Source: Achromobacter xylosoxidans
GTDB lineage: Bacteria > Pseudomonadota > Gammaproteobacteria > Burkholderiales > Burkholderiaceae_B
Direction: 5' to 3'
Assembly (NCBI RefSeq): GCF_002192695.1
Contig: NZ_MTLG01000081.1
Location: forward strand, 119,002 to 183,001
DNA: 64,000 nt
The notes under the pieces are model-generated. The model made no database searches. It was given only the letters and a program-made list of their open reading frames with translations, and was not told the DNA's origin. The stretch's first letter is position 1. Every line of letters starts with the position of its first letter. Shown one piece after another: positions 25,325-33,800 of this stretch. Position numbers and translations under genes: made by a program.

Positions 25325-26305
25325 TTAATCCACTTTCGCCCCCGACCGCTGCACTAGCGGCACCCATTTGGCGATATCCGCCTGGATAAATGCCGCCAAG
25401 CCGCTGGGTGGCCCGTCGTGGAAGATTTCATACCCCAAGCCCTGCAGCCGCTGACGCTGTTCAGCGCTGTCCATGACTTTGCGCGCCGCGGCGTTGAGTT
25501 TCGCCACGACGTCCGGCGGCGTGCCTGCGGGGGCCATCAGGCCGAGGTCGACGGTGATCACGTAACCCTGCACGCCCTCTTCCATCATGGTCGGCACATC
25601 TGGCAGCAAGGGGGACCGCGCCTCGCCCGTGACCGCCAACGCGCGCAGCTTGCCTTCCTTGACCAGACCGGACACGCTGGGCGTGTTGTAGAAGGCGAAG
25701 ACGACCTCATGCGCCATGACGGCGGCCACGCCTTGCGGGGCGCCACGGTAGGGGATGTGCGCGGCTTGGGTGCCGGTGATCGACAGCAGCAGTTCGGCCG
25801 AGAGGTGGTGCGTGGTGCCGTTGCCGCCGGATGAGTACATCAGTTTGCCCGGCTGGGCTTTCAAGGCCGCGACCAGTTCGAGCACGGAGCGGTATGGGCT
25901 GTCGGACGGCACGACCAGCACATTGGAGCCGCCGGCCAGATAGGCGACCGGCACGAAGTCCTTGTTCGGATCGTAGGACAGCTTCGAGAACAGTCCCAGG
26001 TTGATGGCCCAGGTATTGTTGGAGCCCAGCACCAGCGTATAGCCGTCGGGCGAGGCCTTGGCTACGTAGCTCATGGCGATCTGGCCGCCGCCGCCGGGCT
26101 TGTTCTCGACGACGACCGTCTGCCCCAGTTGCTGGCTAAGGCCGGGCTGGATGGACCGCGCCAGGATATCGGCCGTGCTGCCCGCCGCCAGCGGCACGAC
26201 CAGCGTGATGGGACGATCCGGAAACGGCGCCGCCGCGGCTGGCGTCGCGGCAAGCGACGCACAGGCCAGTACAGCCCCCAGTAGAACCCCTTGTAGTGTT
26301 TTCAT
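25325..26305 (-). CDS. Bug family periplasmic solute-binding protein (TctC-like)
   Basis: 326 aa with a signal peptide ending near AAAAPFPDRP (about residue 26). The mature part has the hallmark PITLVVPLAAGSTADILAR, VVVENKPGGGGQIAMSYVAKASPDGYTLVLG and IPYRGAPQGVAAVMAHEV motifs of Bug proteins. These bind carboxylates or other small acids in the periplasm, some for TctAB transporters, though no TctAB genes are nearby. It lies downstream of a LysR gene on the same strand (113-bp gap), which may regulate it. Confidence 0.9.
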   Translation of the reverse strand: MKTLQGVLLGAVLACASLAATPAAAAPFPDRPITLVVPLAAGSTADILARSIQPGLSQQLGQTVVVENKPGGGGQIAMSYVAKASPDGYTLVLGSNNTWAINLGLFSKLSYDPNKDFVPVAYLAGGSNVLVVPSDSPYRSVLELVAALKAQPGKLMYSSGGNGTTHHLSAELLLSITGTQAAHIPYRGAPQGVAAVMAHEVVFAFYNTPSVSGLVKEGKLRALAVTGEARSPLLPDVPTMMEEGVQGYVITVDLGLMAPAGTPPDVVAKLNAAARKVMDSAEQRQRLQGLGYEIFHDGPPSGLAAFIQADIAKWVPLVQRSGAKVD

Positions 26306-26418
26306 GATGCCTCCGCGCTGGCGCGAGCTATGGAAACCATGCGGGCTTGCATGATGCCAAGCAGCGTATCGGAGCAGGCATCCCCGAAAAATAGGCGGGG
26401 TGCTATAGCGTCATGCCA

Positions 26419-27345
26419 TCACGGCATGGCGGCGTCGCGGCGCAGGCGTTGGGAGACCGAGCGGACCACGGCGACGAAGGCCTGGGCAGCCGGAGACAAG
26501 GGGTAGTTGGCCAGGCGCGCGATGGAGATCGGCCATTCCAGCGCCGGATTACGCAAGGCGATGCCCTTGATGCCGGCGGGCATCTGCCCGCGCGCGATCT
26601 GCGGCAGCATGGCCACGCCCATGCCGGCCTGTATCAGGCCGATGGCCGTGGACAGCAGGACGACGCGCTGTTCGACGCGCGGATAGATGTTCGCGGCGAT
26701 CAAGCGGCGGCTGATGTTGAGCCAGGCGGGCGCTTCGGGATTCAGCTGGATACAGGGCAGTTCGGCCAGCACTTTGGCGTCGACCTGGTCGAGCCTGGCC
26801 AGGGGGTGATCCATGCGCGCGAAGAGCGCGACGCCGCTGTCCGAAAGCTGCTCCACCATGATGCGGGAGTCGTCGTCCTGCATGACCGCGCCCAGGCCGA
26901 CATCGGCCTCGTGCGAGAGCAGGCGCGTGCGGATCTGCTGCACCATGCAATCGACCACGATCAGGTCCAGTTGGGGGTGGCGCTGGCGGAACTCCATCAG
27001 GATGTGTGGCAACAAGGTGGCCGCGCTGACGTGGCCCACGGCGACCATGACTTTGCCGCGCTTCAGGTCGGAGTGTTCGCGGCATTCCTGGATGGAACTG
27101 TCGATGGCCAGGATGGCGCGCCGCGCCGCGTCGACCATGGCCTGGCCGTCGCGCGTCAAGGAGACCTCGCGGCCGCGCACCACCAGCGGCTGGCCGACTT
27201 CGGCCTCCAATCGGCGGATCAAGTGGCTGACCGAGGGTTGCGACAGGCCCAGGCGTTCGCCGGCGGCCGTGAAGCTGGCCGTTTCACCGATAGCAACTAG
27301 CGCGCGCAGTTGGCGCAGGGAGACGGATTCGATCGGCTCGGTCAT
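26419..27345 (-). CDS. LysR family transcriptional regulator
   Basis: 308 aa. The N-terminal winged helix (residues 8-67: LRQLRALVAIGETASFTAAG, LGLSQPSVSHLIRRLEAEVG) and a LysR_substrate effector domain from about 95 onward are both visible. It is co-directional with the Bug gene and divergent from the DUF3604 gene, so it probably controls one or both from the 92-bp gap at 27346-27437. The AT-rich stretch there (TTTGCATACTATAGCTATAT) may hold promoter elements. Confidence 0.9.
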   Translation of the reverse strand: MTEPIESVSLRQLRALVAIGETASFTAAGERLGLSQPSVSHLIRRLEAEVGQPLVVRGREVSLTRDGQAMVDAARRAILAIDSSIQECREHSDLKRGKVMVAVGHVSAATLLPHILMEFRQRHPQLDLIVVDCMVQQIRTRLLSHEADVGLGAVMQDDDSRIMVEQLSDSGVALFARMDHPLARLDQVDAKVLAELPCIQLNPEAPAWLNISRRLIAANIYPRVEQRVVLLSTAIGLIQAGMGVAMLPQIARGQMPAGIKGIALRNPALEWPISIARLANYPLSPAAQAFVAVVRSVSQRLRRDAAMP

Positions 27346-27437
27346 GTAGCGACGTCATGATGGAATAGTTTGCATACTATAGCTATATGGATGTGCGGTC
27401 CCTAAGATGGGATTTCCCTAACCCGCCAGGAACCGCA

Positions 27438-29705
27438 ATGCCCCACTCTTCCTACGCCGCCGACCGCATGGGATCGGCCATCGTCGAACCTACCGGCCGC
27501 TTCGAAGCGGGCAGCTTCGCGTCGTTCACGCTGACGTACACCGCAGGCTATTTCGGCATCGACGACACCGGGTCGATCAAGATCGTGCACCGCTTCGCCA
27601 GCGACATGGGCAAGCCGCAGTTCGATCAGCCGGACGGCTGGAACTACACCACGGTCGAGGCTTCCAACGGCGCGGTGCTGCAGGTCGAGTACGACGGCAA
27701 GCGCAATATCCGGCCCTGGGACAAGACGCTGTTCATCCGGGTGGTGCGCGGCTACCTGGAGGAAGGCGATCGCATCGTGGTGCGCTTCGGCGATACGCGG
27801 CAGGGCTCGCCCGGCATGCGGGTGCAGACGTTCAGCGAGCCTACTTTTGAATTCAAGGTGCTGGTGGACGCCTTCGCCACCTATAACTACACCGAGCTGC
27901 AACACTCGCCCACCATCGCCGTGGTGGCGGGGCCGCCGGTCGCCTACAAGGCCATCCTGCCCAGCCAGGCGGTGGCGGGCGAGCCCTTCAGCCTGGGTTT
28001 CAAGGGCGAAGACAAATGGGGCAACCCCAGCGATCAGGTAGCGGGCGAGTTCACCCTGCGCAGCAGCCTGCCGCTGCGCGGCCTACCCGCCACGTTCTCG
28101 ATGCGCGAGGGCGAGTTCGCCGCGCGGCTTGAAGGATTGGTGGCCGAAGCGCCCGGCGAGCTGCGCATCGAGGTGCTGCGCGACGGCCTGCCCGTGGCGC
28201 AAAGCACGCCCTGCCGCGTCGTCGCGGCCGGCGGCGGCACACGCGGACACTACTGGGCCGACCTGCACGGGCAGTCCGAGGAAACCATAGGCACCAATTC
28301 CGCCGAGGACCTGATCCTGTTCGCGCGCGACCGCGCCTTTCTGGACGTCATGAGCCACCAGGGCAATGACTTCCAGATCACCACGCCGTTCTGGGAACAG
28401 TTGAATAAGCTGACCGCGCAATACAACCAGGACGGATCGTTCATCATCTTTCCCGGCTATGAGTGGTCGGGCAACACCGGCCTGGGCGGCGACCGCAACG
28501 TGCTGTACCTGAAGGAAGGCCGCCCCATCCATCGTTCCTCGCACGCGCTGATCGACGACCTGTCGGACCTGGCGCTGGACGCCAACGATGCCGATGCGCT
28601 GTTCGATGCGCTGAAGGACGAGGATGTGGTGGTATTTGCGCACATAGGCGGACGCTACGCCGACATTACGCGGTCCCACGACGCGCGCTTGGAGCGTTCG
28701 ATCGAGATTCACTCCGACTGGGGCACCTTCGAATGGCTGCTGGAGGATGCCTTCCGGCTGGGCTACCGCGTGGGCATCCTGGCCAACAGCGACGGACACA
28801 AGGGCCGGCATGGCGCCAGCCATCCTGGCGCATCGATGTTTGGCGCATATGGCGGCCTGAGCTGTCTGATTGCCGACCAGCTGACCCGCCTGTCGATCGC
28901 CGAATGCCTGCGCCAGCGCCGCCATTACGCCACCACCGGATGCCGCGCCTACCTGGACGTGCAAGCGCATTTCGATAGCCCGGCGCAGCGCTATTCCGAT
29001 GATCCCAAGCTGGGCGCCCCGGTCACGCGCGAGCCCGTCACGCAGGCCGATATGGGCGCCATCCTGTCGTACGACGGCGACTCGCTGGAGCTGTCCTTCG
29101 AGGTCCTGACCCATGGCGCCATCGAGCGCGTGGAAGTCCGCAACCGCATGGACGTGGTGCAGACGCTGTACCCCTACGACGAGGCCGCGCTGGGCAGCCG
29201 GATCCGTATTGTCTGGGAAGGATCCGAGTACCGCGGCCGTGGACGCCAGACGGTCTGGGACGGTAGCGCCACCCTGGAGGGCAATACCTTCGTCGATCCG
29301 CTGCCCATCAATTTCTGGAACCTGGACAAGACCTTGGCGCAACCTCGCCCCGACATGCTGAGCTGGCGCTCGCTGACCACTGGCGGCTACAGCGGCATCG
29401 ATGTGCGGCTGAGCGATCCGCGCGCCGGCGTGCTGAAAATCGACACGCCGGTGGTGCGTACCGAGATCCCCGTCGAGCAGATCGGACTGGAGCCGGTCGT
29501 CGTTGAAAACGGCGGCATCCGGCGCCGGCTGCAGGTCTATCGCCTGCCAGACGAGAATCCGGTGCAACGGATGCAGGCCCGGGTGCGCGTGCCGCTGCAC
29601 ACAGACTCCGACAATGCGGTGTACCTGCGCATCACGACTGAGGACGGCTTCTTCATCTATTCCAGCCCGATCTATGTGGAGCGGACCGGGTCCGGGCCGA
29701 AATAA
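27438..29705 (+). CDS. DUF3604 domain protein (PHP-like putative metallohydrolase)
   Basis: 755 aa, no signal peptide. ATG 27438 has AGGAA upstream; the frame extends to 27387 but the longer form lacks a ribosome site. An N-terminal beta-rich part (1-270) is followed by HYWADLHGQSEETIGTNSAEDL, where DLH recalls the metal-binding strand of PHP-like hydrolases. FLDVMSHQGNDFQIT, YEWSG, VVFAHIGG and ANSDGHKG supply more potential metal ligands. The function of DUF3604 proteins is not established. Its 3' 49 bp recurs at 32479-32527. Confidence 0.75.
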   Translation: MPHSSYAADRMGSAIVEPTGRFEAGSFASFTLTYTAGYFGIDDTGSIKIVHRFASDMGKPQFDQPDGWNYTTVEASNGAVLQVEYDGKRNIRPWDKTLFIRVVRGYLEEGDRIVVRFGDTRQGSPGMRVQTFSEPTFEFKVLVDAFATYNYTELQHSPTIAVVAGPPVAYKAILPSQAVAGEPFSLGFKGEDKWGNPSDQVAGEFTLRSSLPLRGLPATFSMREGEFAARLEGLVAEAPGELRIEVLRDGLPVAQSTPCRVVAAGGGTRGHYWADLHGQSEETIGTNSAEDLILFARDRAFLDVMSHQGNDFQITTPFWEQLNKLTAQYNQDGSFIIFPGYEWSGNTGLGGDRNVLYLKEGRPIHRSSHALIDDLSDLALDANDADALFDALKDEDVVVFAHIGGRYADITRSHDARLERSIEIHSDWGTFEWLLEDAFRLGYRVGILANSDGHKGRHGASHPGASMFGAYGGLSCLIADQLTRLSIAECLRQRRHYATTGCRAYLDVQAHFDSPAQRYSDDPKLGAPVTREPVTQADMGAILSYDGDSLELSFEVLTHGAIERVEVRNRMDVVQTLYPYDEAALGSRIRIVWEGSEYRGRGRQTVWDGSATLEGNTFVDPLPINFWNLDKTLAQPRPDMLSWRSLTTGGYSGIDVRLSDPRAGVLKIDTPVVRTEIPVEQIGLEPVVVENGGIRRRLQVYRLPDENPVQRMQARVRVPLHTDSDNAVYLRITTEDGFFIYSSPIYVERTGSGPK

Positions 29706-29864
29706 GATGGCTGTCCGCTAGGCGCCGGCGGCGTCGATCAATTCCGCCGAGGACTCCCGCAAGCACTCGGCGAATAGCTGCGTGGTGGATGTCGTGGTGT
29801 CCTCGCGCCAGTACAGGATGGCCTCGCCCAAGGGGCCCAGCGGCGGCAGCGGCAGCATTCGCAT
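29654..29864. repeat. Direct repeat copy 1 flanking the LysR/MFS insertion
   Basis: About 211 bp aligns without gaps to 32479-32689 with roughly 12 mismatches (about 94% identity by eye). This copy begins inside the intact 3' end of the DUF3604 gene and continues into sequence that, in the other copy, is the intact 3' end of the LysR gene at 32543. Homology stops near 29864, where the unrelated inserted segment begins. Confidence 0.85.
29718..29864 (-). pseudogene. Truncated 3' end of a LysR gene, relic of the 32543-33514 gene
   Basis: The last 49 or so codons of the LysR gene ending at 32543 are present here, including the same stop codon and the sequence for LRESSAELIDAAGA, with scattered substitutions. 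Upstream coding sequence is missing: homology ends at 29864. This is the LysR half of direct repeat copy 1. Confidence 0.75.
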
Positions 29865-30033
29865 GCAACATGGCAAGCAGCAGAAACGTTGCCTCACATG
29901 AGGTCAACCCGACAAGCGTCAGATGCGCGCCGAGCAACTCCACCAACACCAGCGCGCGGAGCATCATCAAGGTCGGCCCATCGAGCCGCGGCCGGTGGTG
30001 GGAAATCTCCTGCAACGCAGCTTCTGCTCGGGC

Positions 30034-30963
30034 TTATGCGACGGAATCGGCGAGGGGCAAACGTACCGCATCCCTTTCCAGCGTTTCGATCAGTGCGTCG
30101 CGCATCACCGCGACGGGTCGCACAAGACGGCCTGGCAGCACGCCATGCACGAGCCATACGCTCAGCCCGCTCTTGAACTCCGGCACATCGACGATCTGCA
30201 GCGCATTGCGATGCGGGCTGCGCGCCAGCACTTCAGGCGCAGCGAGCCCGACGCCCAAGGCGCGCGCGACCAGCGACAACTGCAGTTCCGAACCGAACGC
30301 TTCGACAGCGACATTGAACGGCAAACCCGCCGCAGACATGGCGCGGCTCAGTGCTGAACGCATTCCGCAGCCGTCCTGGTTCAGCACCCAGGGATAAGCC
30401 GCTAAATCGGCGAGCGAGGCGGGTTTGTCGGGCAGACTGAACGAGCGCGGCGCGACGACGACCGTGGGCTTATAGGCGAGAAGCGTCGACGTCAGGCCTT
30501 CCGGCAACGGCACGCCTTCGGGTAAAAGCACGACGACCGCGTCCGCCTTCGCCTTTTCGATGCCCTCCAGCAGTCCTGGCGACCAGCCCGCTGTCACGCG
30601 CAGCGTCAGATTCGGAAAGGCGGCACGCAGACGGTCGATGGGTTGTTCCAACGCCAGCTCAGACAAAAACGGCGGCACCCCGATCCTAAACTCGCCTGTC
30701 GGCTCGCTATCAGGCGACGCGACGGCCAGCAGGTCGTCGACCGCGCGTAGCACCGCGCGCGCAAGGCCATAGACATCGCTTCCTGCCGCCGTCGGCTTGA
30801 GCGGCTTGCTCTGCCGGTCGAGCAACTCGATGCCGAGCATCGTTTCCAGATTCTGGACACGGCGCGTGAGTCCCGGCTGAGTCAGAAACAGCCTCTCTGC
30901 GGCCCGCACCATTGAGCCGTTTTCGACCACTGCCACGAAAGCCTGCAAGTCACGCGTGTTCAT
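30034..30963 (-). CDS. LysR family transcriptional regulator (on inserted segment)
   Basis: 309 aa from ATG 30963 (MNTRDLQAFVAVVENGSM), the usual LysR N-terminus; the in-frame start at 30990 would overlap a candidate operator and is not preferred. The winged helix covers residues 4-62 and the effector-binding domain about 90-300. It is divergent from the MFS gene with a 98-bp gap, a classical regulator/transporter pair. Codon style differs slightly from the flanking genes (more CGC/TCG), in line with acquisition from another GC-rich organism. Confidence 0.88.
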   Translation of the reverse strand: MNTRDLQAFVAVVENGSMVRAAERLFLTQPGLTRRVQNLETMLGIELLDRQSKPLKPTAAGSDVYGLARAVLRAVDDLLAVASPDSEPTGEFRIGVPPFLSELALEQPIDRLRAAFPNLTLRVTAGWSPGLLEGIEKAKADAVVVLLPEGVPLPEGLTSTLLAYKPTVVVAPRSFSLPDKPASLADLAAYPWVLNQDGCGMRSALSRAMSAAGLPFNVAVEAFGSELQLSLVARALGVGLAAPEVLARSPHRNALQIVDVPEFKSGLSVWLVHGVLPGRLVRPVAVMRDALIETLERDAVRLPLADSVA

Positions 30964-30982
30964 AAAACAATCTCGCATAAAC

Positions 30983-30996
30983 ATTATCAAGATAAT
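30983..30996. promoter_or_regulatory. Candidate LysR operator in the divergent LysR/MFS promoter
   Basis: ATTATC (30983-30988) and GATAAT (30991-30996) are perfect complementary arms around AA, in an AT-rich island within GC-rich DNA. It lies 20 bp upstream of the regulator start and 66 bp before the MFS start. LysR proteins usually bind T-N11-A sites with such dyads. Not tested. Confidence 0.45.
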
Positions 30997-31061
30997 TCAA
31001 TTGTCTCATAACGTTCTTATCCTTAGGATGGGCCACACTCGTACACCCGGAAGCCCAAACC

Positions 31062-32351
31062 ATGAGTCAACCCGCTGACGCCTGCGCGCGCAAACTGCCC
31101 TCCGCTTCGCTGCCCTCACTGCAAGCGGATGCGTCCCCAGGCGGTGGCCTGACCACGTCATTGACGATCTTTTTTGCCGCCGCCGTCGGCGTGATCGTCG
31201 TGAACCTGACGGCCGCGCAACCTCTGACGGGGCCTGTCAGCCGAGCACTGACTCTGCCGCCCGAGCTTGCCGGCGTGATCGCGATGCTCCCGCAACTCGG
31301 CTACGCCGCAGGTCTGCTATTGCTCGTACCGCTATGCGACCTCCTCGAAAATCGCCGCCTGATCGTCTGGACGCTCGCCTGCTGCGCGATGTTCCTCGGA
31401 CTGGCGTCGCTCGCGCGATCGGGCTGGCTGTTCCTGGCATCGGTGTTTATGGCGGGGGCGACATCGAGCGTGATCCAGATGCTCGTGCCGATGGCGGCGT
31501 CGATGGCGCCTGAAAGCCGGCGCGGACGCGCAGTCGGCAACGTGATGAGCGGCCTGATGCTTGGCATCCTGTTGTCACGACCGCTCGCGAGCCTGATCGG
31601 CGGAACGTTTGGCTGGCGTGCGTTTTATGGCATCGCGGCCTTGGCCGACTTGCTGCTTGCAGTCGTGCTGCTGACACGGTTGCCGAGTCACACGCCGCAC
31701 ACGGCCGCTCGCTACCTGGACTTGCTGCGCTCGCTGTGGACCTTGCTGCGCACCGAACCCGTCTTACAACGTCGCGCGACGCTTGCCGCGCTCGCGCTCG
31801 GTGCGTTCAGCGCGTTCTGGACAGCCATCGCGCTGCTTCTCGCCCAGCCGCCGTTTTCGCTGGGTACACAAGGCATTGCCGCCTTCGCGCTGGCGGGTGC
31901 AACCGGTGCGATGGTGACGCCGCTCGCGGGCTACCTCGGCGATTGCGGCGCGGGGCGTGCGACACAAATCGCCGCGCATCTGGTGATGATCGCGGCGGTA
32001 CTCGGGCTCGCGGTTGCCGGGGCGGGTTGGGGCGGGTTCTCCGCAGCCACGCATCCCGTCCTTGCGCTCGCATTGCTGGTAGTCGGGGCGGCGGCGCTCG
32101 ACGCCGGTGTGATCGCCGATCAAACGCTCGGCCGACGCGCGATCAACCTGATTAATCCGGCGGCTCGTGGTCGATTGAACGCGCTCTTTGTCGGCATCTT
32201 TTTCGTCGGCGGCGCAATTGGTGCTGCGCTGTCAGGCGCGGCATGGGCATGGGCGGGATGGAATGGCGTGTGCGTCGTCACACTGGGGTTCGCAATTGCC
32301 GTGTTTTTGTTCGGTTGCTTCGACCGTGCCGCGGAGTCAAGCCGCCGATGA
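31062..32351 (+). CDS. MFS transporter (on inserted segment)
   Basis: 429 aa with about 12 hydrophobic segments. A polar N-terminal tail (1-30) is followed by SLTIFFAAAVGVIVVNLTAAQPL, and the A-loop-like motif after helix 2 reads PLCDLLENRRLIVW. The overall pattern fits DHA-type efflux or uptake permeases. It is divergent from, and presumably controlled by, the LysR gene at 30034. The substrate is unknown. Together with that LysR it forms the cargo between the two 211-bp direct repeats. Confidence 0.85.
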   Translation: MSQPADACARKLPSASLPSLQADASPGGGLTTSLTIFFAAAVGVIVVNLTAAQPLTGPVSRALTLPPELAGVIAMLPQLGYAAGLLLLVPLCDLLENRRLIVWTLACCAMFLGLASLARSGWLFLASVFMAGATSSVIQMLVPMAASMAPESRRGRAVGNVMSGLMLGILLSRPLASLIGGTFGWRAFYGIAALADLLLAVVLLTRLPSHTPHTAARYLDLLRSLWTLLRTEPVLQRRATLAALALGAFSAFWTAIALLLAQPPFSLGTQGIAAFALAGATGAMVTPLAGYLGDCGAGRATQIAAHLVMIAAVLGLAVAGAGWGGFSAATHPVLALALLVVGAAALDAGVIADQTLGRRAINLINPAARGRLNALFVGIFFVGGAIGAALSGAAWAWAGWNGVCVVTLGFAIAVFLFGCFDRAAESSRR

Positions 32352-32423
32352 AGTGAACAGAGTCACCGCCGGCGGCGGAGTGCGCGAGGCGCGGCGATTC
32401 CAGTGGCGATGCGAGTAATTAAT

Positions 32424-32467
32424 GCTGTCAGACTGCAATTTGGTTAGCTAAATTGTAGTCTGACACC
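32424..32467. repeat. Palindromic element D
   Basis: Left arm GCTGTCAGACTGCAATTT (32424-32441) and right arm AAATTGTAGTCTGACACC (32450-32467) are near-perfect complements (two mismatches, one a G-T wobble) around an 8-base loop. The arms match elements A and B, more than 11 kb away. The element ends 12 bp before direct repeat copy 2, at the edge of the inserted LysR/MFS segment. Confidence 0.8.
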
Positions 32468-32478
32468 ATTTCTGCGCG

Positions 32479-32689
32479 CATCTACTCCAGCCCGATCTAT
32501 GTGGAGCGGACCGGGTCCGGGTCGAAATAAGGCGGCCGGCCGCTAGGCGCCGGCGGCGTCGATCAATTCCGCCGAGGACTCCCGCAGGCACTCGGCGAAC
32601 AGCTGCGTGGTGGATGTCGTGGTGTCTTCGCGCCAGTACAGGATGGCCTCGCCCAATGGCCCCAGCGGCGGCAGCGGCAGCATCCGCAT
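32479..32689. repeat. Direct repeat copy 2 flanking the LysR/MFS insertion
   Basis: It matches 29654-29864. The first 49 bp (32479-32527) is a relic of the DUF3604 3' end, including its stop codon and the codons for SSPIYVERTGSG. The rest is the genuine 3' end of the LysR gene at 32543-33514. Thus each repeat holds one intact and one relic gene end, which reconstructs an ancestral DUF3604/LysR convergent junction. Confidence 0.85.
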
Positions 32690-33514
32690 CGTTCCGCGCT
32701 GCACGTAGCGCCGCGCGAGCGACAGCGGCAGGATCGAGACGTATCCGCCGTCGCGCAGCAAGGACAGGTTCAGCGCCAAGGAACTGGACTCGATGGTCGG
32801 GCGCAACAGGGTCACGCCATGTTCGGCCAGGATCTCGACCATGGTCGCAAAAGCGGGCGAACCCTGCATGGGCGTGATCCAGCGCACGTCCTGCAGGTCG
32901 TCCCAGGTCACGGGGGTGTCGGGGCCGCCCAATGGGTGGCGCGTGCCCACCACGAACACGAACGGCTCGTGATGCAAGGATTCGTGGCGCATCACCGGCA
33001 GATACCCGGTCACGCGGTTGCGGCCCAAGGCCAGGTCGAGGTTGCCTTCGTCCATCATCTTGAGCAGGCGATCGAGCGTGGCTTCGACGAACGAGAACGA
33101 GGCGTTCGGCGCGCGTCGCGTGAACAGTTCGACGGCATGCGCGATCAGGGGTTGGGGGATCGTCACCACGGCGCCGAATCTGACGTGGCCGGCCGTGCCA
33201 GAGGCCAGCGCCTTGACGTCGCGCCGCGCCAGTTCGATCTGGCGCAGGATCTCGCGCCCGCGTTCGACCAGCACGCGGCCTATGCGCGTCAATTCAATGG
33301 CGTTGCCTACGCGGCGCACGACCGGCGTGGCCAGCGCCTCCTCGATCTCCGCGATCTGCTTGGAGATGGCTGGCTGTGTGACGTGGAACGCGGCGGCTAC
33401 CCGTGTCACCTGGCGCAGCTCGCCCAGCGCCACCAGGATGCGCAGATGCCCAAGCTTCAGGCCGCTGCGGAAGAAACGTTCTATCGAGTTGTCGGACGGC
33501 GTGCTGGCGGGCAT
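32543..33514 (-). CDS. LysR family transcriptional regulator
   Basis: 323 aa from ATG 33514. The open frame runs on to 33802 but that extension has no domain and would cover the divergent promoter. The winged helix is at about residues 18-76 (LGHLRILVALGELRQVTRVA, VTQPAISKQIAEIEEAL), with an effector domain from about 105. It is divergent from the MFS/SDR/dehydratase operon (286-bp gap) and is the obvious candidate regulator. Its 3' 147 bp recurs as a relic at 29718. Confidence 0.9.
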   Translation of the reverse strand: MPASTPSDNSIERFFRSGLKLGHLRILVALGELRQVTRVAAAFHVTQPAISKQIAEIEEALATPVVRRVGNAIELTRIGRVLVERGREILRQIELARRDVKALASGTAGHVRFGAVVTIPQPLIAHAVELFTRRAPNASFSFVEATLDRLLKMMDEGNLDLALGRNRVTGYLPVMRHESLHHEPFVFVVGTRHPLGGPDTPVTWDDLQDVRWITPMQGSPAFATMVEILAEHGVTLLRPTIESSSLALNLSLLRDGGYVSILPLSLARRYVQRGTMRMLPLPPLGPLGEAILYWREDTTTSTTQLFAECLRESSAELIDAAGA

Positions 33515-33574
33515 ATCGGGAGTGGAAAGACGGGGGTATCGGTCGCCATCGAGTAGTGGCGTACGTCGCCAATC

Positions 33575-33590
33575 ATAACCAAATGGTAAT
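33575..33590. promoter_or_regulatory. Candidate LysR operator upstream of the dehydratase operon
   Basis: ATAACCA (33575-33581) and TGGTAAT (33584-33590) form a 7-2-7 dyad with one mismatch, 61 bp upstream of the LysR start in the 286-bp divergent region. The position suits an autoregulatory LysR site. The rest of the gap shows no gene. Confidence 0.35.
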
Positions 33591-33800
33591 GCCGAATGCG
33601 CAAAGTGTGATTTGCCGCCGGGTCCGGGCAGCCCGTACCCTTCGAACGGACAGCACTGTAGTGCGGGCTTCTCATGGAGCATCGACGAATCGCCGGAAGC
33701 AAGGATTGATCCCACGCCGATGCCGCATCGCATAACCGAACTCGCAGACTGCCGAATAACTCGATGTGCCCCATGGCACACACCCACGGAGACAACACCC

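Noticed and set aside
28083..29600. 505-codon antisense frame opposite the DUF3604 gene
   Set aside because: Low-complexity composition; the plus-strand protein has recognisable motifs across the whole stretch.
29865..30033. Possible gene fragment with hydrophobic segment on the minus strand (MMLRALVLVELLGAHLTLVG)
   Set aside because: It starts at the breakpoint of the inserted segment and reads into the direct repeat in a different frame from the LysR relic; no family or ribosome site is recognisable.
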